Assembly (NCBI GenBank): GCA_905221605.1
Contig: CAJNDS010000040.1
Span: 1-62,000 of the forward strand
Reading direction: 5' to 3'
From: Symbiodinium natans
Taxonomy: Eukaryota; Sar; Dinophyceae; Suessiales; Symbiodiniaceae
Length of the DNA: 62,000 bases
Shown piece after piece: positions 1 through 13,800 of this stretch. Position 1 is the first letter of the stretch. Each line of letters opens with the position of its first letter. A program made the position numbers and the translations under genes. The notes beneath the pieces are model-generated. The model saw only the letters and a list, made by a program, of their open reading frames with translations. It did not search any database and was not told the origin of the DNA.

Positions 1-1178
<1,178 letters not shown>

Positions 1179-2120
1179 TGCACAACAGCAGACAGCGGCC
1201 GACACTAACATCCCGCCCCGAAAAGTTTGACCTCTTAACTAGGCCCAGTGGCGAGGCGGTATGTCGTGTAACCCCATCAGGAGAGGTGCAAAAGGCGTGC
1301 TAGGGCTAGGGCAGAGCATCCAACCCCAAGACCCTGTAAGGTGTATCTTGAGGGTCTAGAGTCTAGATTCCAAGGGCTTGGAGATGCTTGGAGTTCGTCG
1401 ACGATCTGCCTGTTCAGATGTGTGTTGGGGAAAGGGCAACGTAGAGAAAGTTCTCGAAGTTTGTTTTTGTGAGTGATTGCATCGAATTGAAGTATCGCCT
1501 CGCCTTCAGAAGTCTTGTTGACCGACATATGAAGCACTTTCATCAAAGCTTGGGGGCGGATCAGTTGCACCATCGCGGCACAAACGACTCAACGTCCACG
1601 TATGTCGAAGTTGAAACTTGAGCCGACGGGGTGTTGTTGGCATGACGGGCGCGTCGCTTGACGCCAGTTCGAAAGTTCGATGCACATTCCGCCTTGCGGA
1701 ATTTGAATGTGTGCAAGCAGCAGAATAGAAACGCTTCCAGCGCACAATGAATGCTCGTCAGGGCATCACGAACTGCTTGTTGCGTGATGCTTTCCAGCGT
1801 TTAAGGTTTAAAGTTCAGTTTGCCAGTCAGCAGAACAGCAAGACACGGACAGGATCAGTATTGCCACCAGTGCAGCCATGCCCCGGGCGCGACGACATAA
1901 GAGCTATTCAAGACAACTTGGGTAAACTAGGCCCCTAAGCCCTAAGCCATTCTGAATGTTCACACTCGGACAATTATTGCAAGCAAAGCTGAAAAGATGT
2001 AGCAATGACCTATCGCTATCGCAGGGGGCAGCAGTGGCGCCAGCTGACGACTACAAAAGTTTACTAAAAACTTGGTGGTAGTCGCAGTCCTGTAGTGCTG
2101 AATTCCCGCCCAGTGCTGCC
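1179..2120. other. Upstream region of the Rab6-type gene, nothing recognised
   Basis: No conserved exon was recognised on either strand. The 3' part should hold the 5' untranslated leader of the Rab6-type gene and a spliced-leader acceptor AG upstream of the ATG at 2121. Dinoflagellate mRNAs are trans-spliced, so no conventional promoter is expected close to the ATG and none was seen. Confidence 0.5.
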
Positions 2121-5100
2121 ATGTCGCTTCCAAAGTTCAAGGTGCCTGCCCGTGACCATTTCGGAAACGACGTTGTCTCATGTTGTCTCCATGTCCACTG
2201 GTGCAGGTGGTACTGGTCGGCGATCAATCCGTGGGTAAAACTGCTGTAGTAGTGTGCCTTTCTCAGACTAGCTGGTGGAGTACATGCCACATGCCCTGCA
2301 TGACTCTGCGTCGGCTTCATGCGCCAACGCTGGAAGAAATGCCGACGTGCTGAGGCGATATCTGAAAAACACGTTCGAAGAGAAGGCCACCGAAGGGGCT
2401 AAGAACAGTGTTGATGGCAAGACAGAAAACTTGTAGCAGCCTGACAGGCAGAGGCAACCATCGGCATGGACTTTCAAACAAAAACTGTGCAGCTGCTGAG
2501 TGGCAGCCACATCCTGAGGAAAACTAAGCCGCAATTTACTTCAGCCTGTGACTCTGCTGACGAAGCTTCAGGGTATATCATGCTAGTGACTGCTAGTGCA
2601 TCGAGGTACACGTGCGTATCTGAGATCTGCCTGTCCTTAGTACTTATAAGTTTTGAGCTTAACGGCGCCAGGCTTCGTTTCTGAAGTTTGGTTCTTCAGC
2701 GGATGTCATGCGTGGAAACCGATTCAGCACCATTGATTCAATATTGAATTGGCTCCGCCCCACTTCAAAACATACGTGCGCGGACGACTGCAAATACGAC
2801 CCAGCGCACTCGAGTTTCCACGAATACAACAGCCAACAGCTCATCAAGTCCAGAACCCTTCAACTTCAAATCTACAGTTGCCTCAACGCACTTCATCTGT
2901 GAAGCCGGACGTCTCCTGTATACCCGGAACGACCTTCTTGCAAGCGACGGACTTGGTGGCAGCACGACTCAAACCCAAAGCAGACGATTGACAAGACGAC
3001 TGCCCCCTCTCACGGCAGCTTCGCCGAAGCAAAGCTCAAGAGTAAATCCACGGAAGGGTCCGCGGAAGTCGAGTTCCCATTGTAATGGCCCAAATGTCTT
3101 CGCAGAAGGTGCGCGGAAGCCCGCAGGCGGAAGTTCATTTTTTCCAAAGGATATTTTAAGGAAAAGTTTGCCGCTCACTTTTGTTAGCTTTGCATTCTGC
3201 CTTTCGACAGTTATTAGTGCAAAGTCCATGAAGCTTTGAACGTGCGAGCGCATCGACCCTTGAATCTGGGTTGAAATTCAAGCCACAGCACTTCCCCCCA
3301 CCAAAGGTGGTCAGTTCTGCCCATCAATTTTTCACTAACTCACGTCATTTTGCAACGACCTTTCTGATACGAAGCCTTCGTATCGACCCGCAACTGGGTA
3401 AGCTATCTGTTGCATCTTGTTGCATTTATCCCGTTGCTGTGGTCCTTTGCTACATTGGTGTATCCATCGTAGATCAACCATTCGGCCAGGAATCATTTAT
3501 TCACTATCATTGTATGCCCAAATTGTAGACCCCAAGGCCAGATTCGTCTTCAGCTTTGGGACACGGCGGGCCAGGCCGATGTGCACGGTGCCCACATTTG
3601 GTCATTTTGGTCATCAAGCTGACCCCCAACGCTTCTGCGCAGTGAACTCTAGTCAAAGTTCTCCTTGAGTGCTCCCGAAAGCTGCATAAGCCGCCCTGCC
3701 TCTGGGAATCGGACTAATGTTACGAAGTGTCCCGCATCATGTTTTATAAAACATTAGCTACACGGAGTTTGCTTCCGGTTTTTTGGCAGCTTTTTGTCGA
3801 ACTCGCGGACTGCCCTTGAGGAGCGGTTCCGCAGCTTGGTCAATGGATACATCCGGGATGCCGCTGCGGCTGTTGTGTGGCCAGCGACTAAGATGAGATT
3901 GAGCACGAGATTGAGCACGAGTCGCGAATCTTGCCACCGTTCGATGACCAAGTTACGACGTGACCAGCCGCCAATCTTTCGAGAGCACCACCCAATGGAT
4001 CGAGGACCGCTTGTTTGCGCATTCCTCAATATGTAAGACTACGGCAGATGATATCAAGAATTACCCCATGTCTCCGCACAGCCACGTCTGCCGCAGCCAG
4101 AAGCCAACAGAATCAAAGACATTGTGCTCGTGCGTTGATCAGAGTTTTCGTCGTCGGTTGCTTTTAAAGTTGCAGGGCAGAAGGAATTGTAGGACATTGT
4201 AGGAGACATCTGGAGGCATCGGGTGCAGGTAGCAGAGCTCGTTCGGTTCTTGTGGTCGGAGAGGCTGTGGACGAAACTTTGTATAGGTCCAATCTTGGAT
4301 CTGCATGCGTCCTGCTGCGGTATTTTCATCGGAGCGCGATGAGGCGGCCCACCCTGACGCCAATCCTCGAGAATCTCGAATGCCGATAGGGCTTGCATTT
4401 ATATTGTGCAACTAGCAACGAACAAAAGTTTTTTGTGTTCAGAATCTGAGCACATCTCGGCCATGAGTTATTGTGCAGGAAGTGCGCCAGTCTCGTGGCG
4501 ATGATGTCCTCGTTTATCTGGTGGGCAACAAGGCTCCAAAATCTGGCAGATAGCGCTCCTGAGAGTGCTGAAGTGATCTGAAGCGATCTGGGGCTATGTG
4601 GGGCCGAGATGAGAGGAAGTCATCTCATGACGATGCTATGGCAGGTCGACCTCGCAGAAGATCGTGCCGCTCCCAGCCCAATCAGTGATCGGTATGTACA
4701 TTGCAGTAAGAAGTCTGCAGCCGGAATGTGGTTCGTGGTTGCATTGCATCATGCTGGTAGAGAGTTGGTGAGGCGGATTGGAGATCAGACGTGCAGGAAT
4801 CCTGCCAAACGCCAAGGTCAGGTCTCGCGTGCAGAAGGCGAGTCCAAGGCAGCAGAGGCCACTTGCTGTATGGGGCAGACGTGATGACTCGTGATGACTC
4901 GATGGTTGCTATTTGCGAAATTGTGTTTGAAACAATGCTTCTCAACTTGCCTACAGTGAGGTCAAGGGACGATTTGCTGAAACCAGCGCGCGGTCAGGAG
5001 AGAATGTTCCCTGCTAAGGATGCTCGTGCCACGTATCGCTTGGTTTGCAATTTGCAACTTGGTGCAGGTCCGGTGCGTTTTTTTTTTCTGCATTGCTTGT

Positions 5101-5161
5101 CAAGGTCCAAGAGCTCTTCAAGCAGCTTGGAGAGGCGGCAGCGGGATATCGCGACTCCTGA
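2121..5161 (+). CDS. rab6-like: Rab6-type small GTPase, about 12 exons
   Basis: Small GTPase of the Rab6 group, which in other eukaryotes controls retrograde Golgi traffic. Exons read by motif and phase: 2121-2141, 2207-2253, 2355-2385, 2454-2491, 3529-3574, 3821-3876, 3953-4004, 4479-4532, 4645-4665, 4822-4857, 4961 to about 4999, and 5105-5161. In order they give MSLPKFK, the P-loop GDQSVGKT, switch I ATIGMDF, LQLWDTAGQ, ERFRSLVNGYIRD (typical of Rab6), YDVTSRQSFESTTQWIE, the G4 box GNKVDL, G5 ETSA, and the C-terminal helix VQELFKQL. Introns start with GT (3), GC (6) or GA (2). The frame stops at TGA 5159-5161 without the terminal cysteines needed for prenylation, so a last exon may be missing (a CAC-stop candidate is at 6267-6281). 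The exon 10 and 11 borders are the least certain. Confidence 0.9.
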
Positions 5162-5225
5162 ATGGCTTGGGGCTAGCGACTAGCCACTGATGGAGATCCT
5201 TTGAACTTCAATATGCCATACGATG

Positions 5226-5234
5226 CACACACAC

Positions 5235-5268
<34 letters not shown>

Positions 5269-5292
5269 TCATACATATATATATACACATGT
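5226..5292. repeat. (CA)n-(CATA)n-(TA)n microsatellite
   Basis: Alternating purine-pyrimidine tract that changes from CA to CATA to TA units. Confidence 0.95.
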
Positions 5293-5667
5293 ATCTATGT
5301 GTGTATGCTTAGAAGGCAAAGTGTAGTTGAATTTGCTGACTATGTTCAACAATACCAGACACCCCCCCATGCTGGATAGTAGGCTTAAGTGCCGTGGGTA
5401 GATCTTTCCCACACGCACCCGGGCTACTCGAAGACAATGCCAGACATGTGGTACGTTCTGTGTTCACGAGTGTCGGCTTGCTTTGGAAGCAGATGCTCAT
5501 TTCCCCAAGTGGCCTTATGGCCTACATAGGGCAATGTCCATGGAGGCCCTGGCACAACGTGGTGATGTCGGCAGAGTGCTGAGTTGTCAGCACGAGGTTT
5601 TTGATACTCAGCTGTGTCTACACGTAAGGAGGGACCGTGAACCAAGCCAAGGACCCTTCCACATCTA

Positions 5668-5726
5668 CGGGTTCTGTAAACATATGCTCACCGATCCTGT
5701 ACGGATTCTGTAAGCATATGCTAACC
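5668..5726. repeat. Direct repeat, two copies, 34-bp period
   Basis: Two near-identical copies share the core ATATGCT with a few substitutions between them. Function unknown. Confidence 0.85.
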
Positions 5727-5817
5727 GTAAATCTTGCCAATCCTGAACATGAGACCTGCAGGAGAAACTCCAGCTTGGTGGGTCGTGGGCTTAGTCTGAA
5801 TCTGATCCATGTACGAA

Positions 5818-5849
5818 GGCGCGCGCGCGCACACGCGCGCGCGCGCGCG
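5818..5849. repeat. (GC)n/(AC)n alternating tract
   Basis: About 32 bases of alternating CG/CA dinucleotides, a sequence class prone to left-handed DNA. It produces Arg/Ala-rich false open frames on both strands. Confidence 0.9.
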
Positions 5850-6534
5850 ACGAAGAATGAGGACACCCCGCGACAAAGCAAGGTGGTGCGAAGTGCCTAT
5901 GAGCCCTGAACAGTTTTTTGCGATGAATGCGAACACTTGCGATTTCTTGCATGCGCGTGCCCGAGCCCCATGTATCGCCCTCCCCGCCTCTGATGAGATT
6001 GGACCCTCCTGCCTCGCTGCCGGAACACCGCCAGTGGTTGCTGTGCAGTGCTGGCGTGTTCTATGCACGTTGATTCTTGCAGGCAAGAGCATGCCGAGAA
6101 AAAGAACAAGGCGCGCATGACATGCCCTTTGGCAATTTCATTTGCCCCCGGCCATAGCATCTCCTGCACATGTCGCATCTGTAATGCAATGAAAGCCGGA
6201 TATGGGCTCCCGGCAGTATGTTTTCAGTCGTGGTTCACCATCATTCCAAATTTCTGTCCTGCGGAGGCCTGTGCATGTTGACATCGCCTCCCATCCCCAA
6301 AATGGCCGCGAGCTAGGTTCCGAGCCGTGTGTCGCAAAAGGCCATAAGGTGAATATGAGATACTACGAGTCTCAGGTCTGAAGGCGGTCTTGCTTGGGGA
6401 CTTTGCCTTGAGATCTTTGAGCCGCTACGCAGTACCCCCGGAACACATGCTGGCGGTACAGATGCCCTTCATGTGATAATTCGTGCAGCTTCTAGCCGAT
6501 TCTAGCCGCGTGGCCCATCTCCTGTGGGCATCAG

Positions 6535-6565
6535 ATGGCACCAAAGAAGAAGATCGGCAAAAAAG
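6535..6565 (+). CDS. Possible first exon (MAPKKKIGKKG), gene unidentified
   Basis: An ATG opens a short basic peptide, MAPKKKIGKKG, followed directly by GC, which works as a splice donor in this genome. Lysine-rich starts like this occur in ribosomal, ciliary and nuclear proteins, but I cannot connect it to a downstream exon with confidence. It may be chance. Confidence 0.25.
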
Positions 6566-9500
6566 GCTTGTCATGATGTGTCATGAGGTCATGCTTCTCG
6601 AGTCTAGTCCGGTCTTGACCGCACGTTGTCGCAGGCCAACTCTGTCAAAATTTGCTATGTGCAAACGTCACTGCCCTCAGCAGCAAAATCAACATAGGCC
6701 TTGCTTTCTAAGCCGACCCCACATGCTTTCTGAGATGCTATCAGGCCTGCTTGCGGGCAACCCTTTTCGCCTCTCGTTGTCATAGGGAGACACTTCACGA
6801 ACAAGACTGCCAAGCTACAGGGGCTATGCAAGTACCGGTGTCGGCGACCAGTGGCAGCCTGTACGCCCGCTGCGGCCAGGAAACAGTCATTGGGCATAGC
6901 AAGCAACACAGCGCCCAGCAACGCGTGAGCTATTTGACCTCATATGGTCGTAATTATGAGTCGAGTCAAACAGCGGAGAGTAAAGTCTACCGGCATACCA
7001 AAAAATGTCACAGAGGCTGGGTCTATTGACCTCCGGCCTAATGTGGGCACGCTTGTGCTGTGCCTGTCGATGCTTGTGGGATTGCGCACCAGAACAAGCC
7101 CGATCAGGCACGTGCATGAATTCACTTGAAACACAGCGTGATGCTTGTCGATCGTGAAGTAAGCAAAAAAAACGAAAAATGGCTGCATCAGGAATCATTT
7201 ACAAGGCGCTAAGTAGGCATATTATGCAATTGCAATTACAAGACCAACTCCAATCACACTCCAGGAGCCTTGCTGTGATGCCGGAATTTCAAAGTGCAGC
7301 TCTTGATAAAGTTGCATCCCAAGCCTTCGATGATCTCTGTTCACCACACCACTAAGTAGCAGCAGGAAGAGCGCCACAAGTCTGTCGCCATTGTGGCGCT
7401 GAAGATTTGGCAGCGTTTGGCGCCAGCTCTTGAAACACACAGGCTTCTGTGCCATGCACAGGTCGGGGAAAACCACAACTGACCCGGCACTTTTTCTAAG
7501 TCCGCGAGGCCTATCCGTCTGAGAACGGCGTCCAGGCAAGCTTGGTGGCAAAGAGGAAGGGCGCGCCTTTGTAGGCGCGCTCTGCACATCTGGAGCAGAA
7601 ATCCGAGAACCAGTAGCACTCAGTAGCACTCAGCATGCAAGGCCAGCGCGGCAATGTGCAGAACTGCAGGAGCTCGCATGTTGCAAAGTATACAAGCTCC
7701 GCAACTGTCCGCAACAGTAACTCATCCTGACAATTCTTCCTAGCGATCAAGCTGCCGGCTACAAACCTTCCGCGTCTTCGCACAGAACTTGTACTTCAGA
7801 TGTCGTGACTTGACATGACCCCACAGTGCCGTCTTGACGATTGAAAAGAGTTGCTCTTTTCAGTAAACGACGAGAGCGGACCGAGGCCGCTCAAGCGACT
7901 TCTTGGGGGGTCATTCTTTAGGAGTTTGCCGGGCGAAAAGGGGGGGGGGGACGCCATGGGACGCCATGGGACGCCATCAACTGAGTAGCTGCCTGTGCAG
8001 AGACAGGTGACAGCCTACAATGCGAAATGGGGGATCCCGGTGTGGTCCGCTGCTTCAGTGCTTCTGAGCTTTTGATCATGGCACAAATATGAGGGTGATC
8101 AAGAGGAGCACGTGCTCCAAGCAGTGCATGTGTAGCTAGTGTATGGATAGTGTATGGACTCCGGAGGTGCTGGACAAGTGTTTGAATGGGGTGGATGCTG
8201 GGGCTCGTTGATGTTCCTTGGGACCTTCTGTCAATTTGCTGAACACAAGCAGGCAAAATGAGTCCCGTGGTGCCAGTGGCACCCGGCGACTTCTACTTCG
8301 TAGAGTGGCTTGACATGCTGAGATGCTTGGCTGGCGGAGCAGGAGTTGGACAGCTACAACACCCAAAAGGCGTCGATGCATAACTAGGTGCTATGTCTGC
8401 GAGTTATGCGAGTCAGCTGCAGATGTTCGTCAAGATGTTCGCCAAAGTGAAAGCCAAGAACTGATTGCCGGCAATGCGGAACATCATAGCATTGGAGGTC
8501 GCAAATGGGTACATTTTCGTGCTGGGGTGCTGCGAAACTCCAAGCTGTTGGGGTAATTGTGCGAACCAGACTCAGACTTGCCGGCAAGACTCCGACTCAA
8601 ACTCCGACTGCCTCCCTTTGTCACATGAGCATTTATAGTTTGCATTCCGCGTCAAACGACAGAAAGCCACTCTGCACTAAAGTGCGAGTCAGGAGGCTAA
8701 ATGCAAGCGTGAGCATGACAATCCAGTCGTGGGCTGCTCGCAGCCTCTGCGCTATACAGAGCTGCGCAGTACATCTGCACATTGTTGTTTGCCGATTAAG
8801 TCAGACAAACAGTAACCTTGGTGAAACAAGAACTGTCTCAACGACAGGTAATGCAGGTTTGTGAAATCGACATGTCATTCTAGGGAAGTGCTTCTACATA
8901 GGTCAGGCCTGTAGCATCTAGCATATACAAGTGCTTGGTGAGGATGAAAGGAATACAGAGGATCTATAAAGACTCCATGGTGTCACACATGTGTTTTTGA
9001 TGGCCTTCATGCGGGAGTGCTGGCCGCGGAAGCCGCCAGAAGCCTGGCAAGCGATGCAGCAGCACAACATAGCAGAACCAAGGAAGAATAAGGAAGGGCC
9101 ATATGAGCCATGCTCTGTTTTCATTGCGGTGCATGGCTCGGTGCACAAGGTTCCGCCGCCAAAGCTTCAGATTGGTGGGTGCCAGCGCCCCATGCCCTGC
9201 AGTGTTCCGCCATATGGCACGAAACAATCGTATTCAGCACACTGCTCCACATCTTGAAGTGCCGTTGCTCTGGCTGTTAGTCCTTCTGAGTCTCTACCAT
9301 GAGGAGACGCTAGAGCAGTCGCTGCAGAAAGTGCTCGCCACTTAGCCCCAGCGCTGTTTATCATTTGCCTTCTAGCCAAAGCTTCTGAGGGCCTCGATCC
9401 TGGCAACATCCGAGCTGCTTGCTTGTAGCATTGCAGTCCCATTGTCCTGAAACAAGGCCTGGGCTCCTGGCTCCAAATGCAGCGCCCAGCGATGTCGGCA

Positions 9501-10822
9501 GCTTAGATGGCTTGGATATTTATGACTTCTTCCGCTTTTGTTTGCGCATGTTTGAGTGCGACGGTGCGACGCTACCACGTGGCCAATGCTTGTGCTCGTG
9601 TTGCAGGTGCTGGCAGGATCTTTACACCGAGTCAGCGATGAGGACTCTAGCTTCTCGCAGCGCATGCCACGAGCCGCGACAGTAGACACAACGATCGAGA
9701 TCTATTTCTGCCAATTTCTGCGGTGCGGATGGATTTCAATCAACTTGCTTGTTCAGGAACCTCCCCTCCAACCGTCGCATCTGTTTCGCCACCACTCGTC
9801 TCCTGTTGATTTCTCAGTTGCAAGCTCCTGTACATGATCAAACCGTCCGGCATGGATTTTGTCCTGGCAAGGCTGAGTTGGCGTCCCTAGCATCTGGGCA
9901 GGCACTCGCACGTGCTCACCTTGCGCCGGGTTAGACTCGGGGTGCATGCCGCAAAGCTTGTTTACAAGCTCGTGCGAGGCGCTGCAAAAGCAGCAAACCC
10001 CAGAACACAAGGCAAGGTCTCAAACTCTGCAGTAAAGCGATGTAAAGCGGCTCCTGGGGCAAAGCCGCCCACCAAAGGCGTGGCTTGTTTTCCTTTTCGT
10101 GCTCCTCGACGCGTCGAAGAGCCCGTAGCTGAGCTACACAATTCTTGCGACCTTTGTGAGAGGCAGCATAGTTTGATCTTCGCAGTTTTTGTGTTGAGGC
10201 ATTGCTGTCAGCCATGCTGCGGTTCACGGTGGGCATCTTACACAGATCTTGAGAGGGATGCGTGCATGCACATGGAAGCTTGGAAGAACATGAGTGCTCA
10301 GGCCGAATGTGTGCGCCACTGGTCATCGCGTGGAAGAATGCCCTGTCAATAGGTGCTGCTTGCAGTTTAATTTGTAAACGCTCGGATCACCATGGTTATA
10401 GCCCCCACTTAGCTCCGAAACACGCTGGAATCGGCATGAGTAGGTGGGGTGTCGAGGCCATTAGTTCCAAAGCACATCGGCAGGTTTGGGCTTAGCGCTG
10501 GCATTGGGCCGCGATGGATTGCCTGGGTTCCGAAATTGCCTGGCCATGCGGCGGGGATTCCAGGCCAGGTGTGCTGTGAGGGGTCGTGCAGTCAAACGAT
10601 GCGAAACTTGCTGACACGTCTCAAGCAATAATTGGTGCCAGCGGATGCCAACGGCCGCTTGCATGCAAAGATTTGTTGTGAGTCCAGCTTCTCGTTCGAT
10701 GTTTTGCAATGGCGATACGAGATGGCATGAGGGGAACATAGGGGAAGATTCATAGATGCAATGCTGAGAAGCCGATACTGTAGCAGCAGCGCTCAGACTT
10801 TGCACATTGACGCCCAAGAGCC
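6566..10822. other. Region with weak exon candidates only
   Basis: No recognised gene. Peptide stretches that look protein-like but match no family I know: on the + strand near 9287-9345 (ends SLYHEETLEQSLQKVLAT, then stop) and 9499-9570 (GSLDGLDIYDFFRFCLRMFE). A basic Ala/Lys-rich stretch lies at 9940-10090. A 10-bp unit GGGACGCCAT is repeated three times at 7948-7977. Some or all of the peptides may be chance open frames. Confidence 0.4.
7948..7977. repeat. Three tandem copies of a 10-bp unit
   Basis: GGGACGCCAT occurs three times in a row directly after a run of G. Confidence 0.9.
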
Positions 10823-13800
10823 ATGGCAACTTTCGAAGCGCAGCGGCGTGCCCGGCTGGACGAGCTAAAGGTCGACAAGGAAGAGATTTCCAAGTCGATG
10901 TGGGAACCGCTGCCAACAGTTCACCCCAGCTGCCTGCGGGTAGCCATCTACAATACCCTGGCAGACTCTATGTCTGATGATGGCTTCTTGGTGAAGCCCA
11001 TTCTGGCTGATTGGCCTGCCGACAAGGACATGGTCCCAACCAAGGAAGGGGAGAACGTTCACTTCCGCGACCTGCTTGCTGAGATGATGAGTTCCAAAGG
11101 CGACCTCGAGGCTCTGCAACGATGCCAGGCGAAGTACAACATTCCCGTGTCGCAGGTGCGACCAAGCTGCCGCAATATGTGAATTAGCGTAGGGTTTTGC
11201 ATGGTTTTGCGGCACTTTTGGGGGCCGGAAGGTTTCTGCAACTTTGCAACCTCGCGACCGCTTAGACTTAGACAGTTTTAAATACACCTGCGCCTTCGGA
11301 AGGAGAACACCCACGCAACTGTTGACTGGGAAGCGCGCCGCTCCCAAATGATGTGTTTCCTGGAATGCTTCAGTCCAGATATCATGGTATTTACCGAGCC
11401 ACGCATGAATCAGTGCAGCTTATTTGACTTATTGTCCATGTTTGGGGTATGTGATGTATTTCGGGATGGCCTTCGCGGGCCTTCAGCTCCTGGGGGTCTG
11501 CTAGGCCAGTGAAAGTGGGCATGTTCATAGGGTGTTCCGTTGTAGGCTCTTGCAATTGCTTTGCCGGGCCACAGACGCAAACCTGGTGTGAGGAAGTTGA
11601 CCACTACGCGGAATTCGTGTCCTCTTTGCGGGGCCTGGGCAACTTCACCGAAATCAAGAATCTCCTGAAGAGAAACTGTATGCTGACAAAATCTGGCAAA
11701 CATACGCAGCATACAGCAGCATGATCGCGTGTGCTTCAGGTTATGTCTCGCAGCTGCCGACCGCTTCTGCATCTTCCCCGTATAGACCGGCCCACCTGGA
11801 CAGCTTCAGCGACAAAACTCCTGAAAAGGCGAGACTCTTCCAACAGGAATGGGAATCTCGTGGCAGCCAGCCTGCCAAGCAAACATGCGCATGTGGTTGC
11901 ACAGGATTTTTGCACATCAGTGTTCAACTCACACATATTGCAGTAGCTTTGCTTATGTGGTTCGAAGCACGTGCGTGGTGGGTTGGGGAAGCTGGCGTGA
12001 ATTTCGCGCAGTGGAGCTAATGGCCCACAACGATAAGCAGGCGAGCAGGGGCCGCGGCGAAACTTGCAACACTCTTGCAACTGAGGTTATGCTTTCCTGC
12101 CGCATCTGGGGTCGGTATCAATGCATGTCCACATGCAGACCACTGGGTTGGACAAACGGATTCTGGAAGCCGCTCGCAAGTCCGGAGAGCCTGACTTGGT
12201 GGAGAAGATAACAGATCCCAGGAAGGGGCTGTTGTCACGCCGCTTGATTCAGCTTAGCCACAGAACATATTGCTGTCGGGTGGGTTTGGCTGCCAGCACT
12301 GGCTGAGAAGCCTGCCTGTTTGGAGGAAATTGGTACCAGCTCATCCAGCCCGGTACATCCAAAATGCTACTGGAGAATGCTGGAGTTGAGGACTGCTTGA
12401 GCTTGCCGTCGCTTGTTTGTACTAGTTTGTGCTCTGCTGTGTTTCTCGGACCGGTGCGAGTAGGCATCCATAGGCTTCCTCTCAGCGTGCTGTTCGACTC
12501 TGTTTTTTGGGCCGGAATGGCTGGGACATCCGTTAACATCCGCTCAGACTTTGGACATGCCAGGATGCTGCGAGCTTGGATGACATGGGCGTGGCCGTTT
12601 TCTGGAAGGACCGGCGGCTTCTGGCCACAGAGCTCCGGACACAACCATATCCAGGCGGGCAAAACACTGATAAACTATGCCACCACTAGAGGGGGCTGCC
12701 ACGACTCATGTGTCAGCCTGCAAGACATCAAAAGTCTTGGAATTCCTTGTCCAGGTGGTGGAAAGGGCTTCGTTCAGGTGAAGTTGCGCAGCTGATCTCA
12801 GCTGCAGCGCTTTGAGATCGTTTGGGAATCTGTAGTGCGCTGTAATGGCTTCACTTGCTTAGCGGATCACTCTGTCTCGTGAGTGTCAAGGTTGCAAGAC
12901 CGCAAGGATCCAGAAAAGTCCGTGGTCGTGATGGGCACTCATCTGAGCCCCTCGTCGTGAGAACGAGGGATGGGTAGCGAATGTTAGCGGTTAGCGCATC
13001 GTGTTGTCAAGCATCTTGCAGCCACTCTCCATGCGCAGGATTGAAGAACTGAAGAACAATCAAGAAACAACGGCAGCAGCACAACAGCAAGTCTGATCAC
13101 GTTCACCCGTGCTCAGGCTCTGGCGATACGCCAAAAGATGAAGATGAGCGGTTGCAGTGCGAGCTTCTGTGCGAAGGCCCCCAGCCTGGCCTGAGCATGC
13201 CTGAGAATGGCCCTGCCATAAGCCTGCCCCCTTTTTCCTCGAGCCTGACCACTGTCCAGAGTCTGGGCCGCGGGGTCGAAACATGACGGAGGCCTCCAGC
13301 ATTAAATGATTAAATTCCTAGGTGCCTTCAGGATGATTGCCCTAAACCCTGCTTCTCGGAGATCGATGGGAAAGGGGCCGTCTATACCATCAGGCCATGA
13401 CGGAACACCATGTGCATGGCATGATGAATGCAACCGCCTTTGGGCGCAGGATTCTTCAACCTATATGCCTTTCATACATCAACCTTGTTTCTGAACCCAT
13501 GTGCGACAGGCGCGACAGGTATGAAACACGGCCACAATGTTGCCCTACGCTTCAGTGTAACTGTCGTCATGGCTTCTCAATTTGTACGTTTTCCTTGGCA
13601 TCGCTATCTCTCCTCATAGTTTTGGCACGCGCAAGAATAGCAAAACCTTCTGGGCCGGCTGCCCGACTGCCAATTTTCTGCGGTCAGGTGGCTTGATCCC
13701 AGAGATTCATCAGCTTCGAGCTTCTGGGGAGAACTTGGTTGTTTGCATGGATGCAAACTCAGATCCGAGCTTCAAGGCGGCCACGAGCCCCTCTACGTGT

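Larger units (their letters stand above)
5162..6534. other. Intergenic or 3' region with small repeats
   Basis: Contains a CA/TA microsatellite (5226-5292), a 26-bp direct repeat with a 34-bp period (5668-5693 and 5702-5726, core TTCTGTAARCATATGCT), and a GC/AC alternating tract (5818-5849) of Z-DNA-prone sequence. The only coding hint is a possible terminal Rab exon at 6267-6281. No other gene was recognised. Confidence 0.6.

Noticed and set aside
3608-3626. CATTTTGG...TCAAG resembling a spliced-leader relict
   Set aside because: Needs two inserted bases, lies inside a Rab6 intron and has no retroposed gene behind it; likely chance.
7222-7629. Minus-strand open frame of 135 codons
   Set aside because: Length is within chance, no recognisable domain, opposite to all supported genes.
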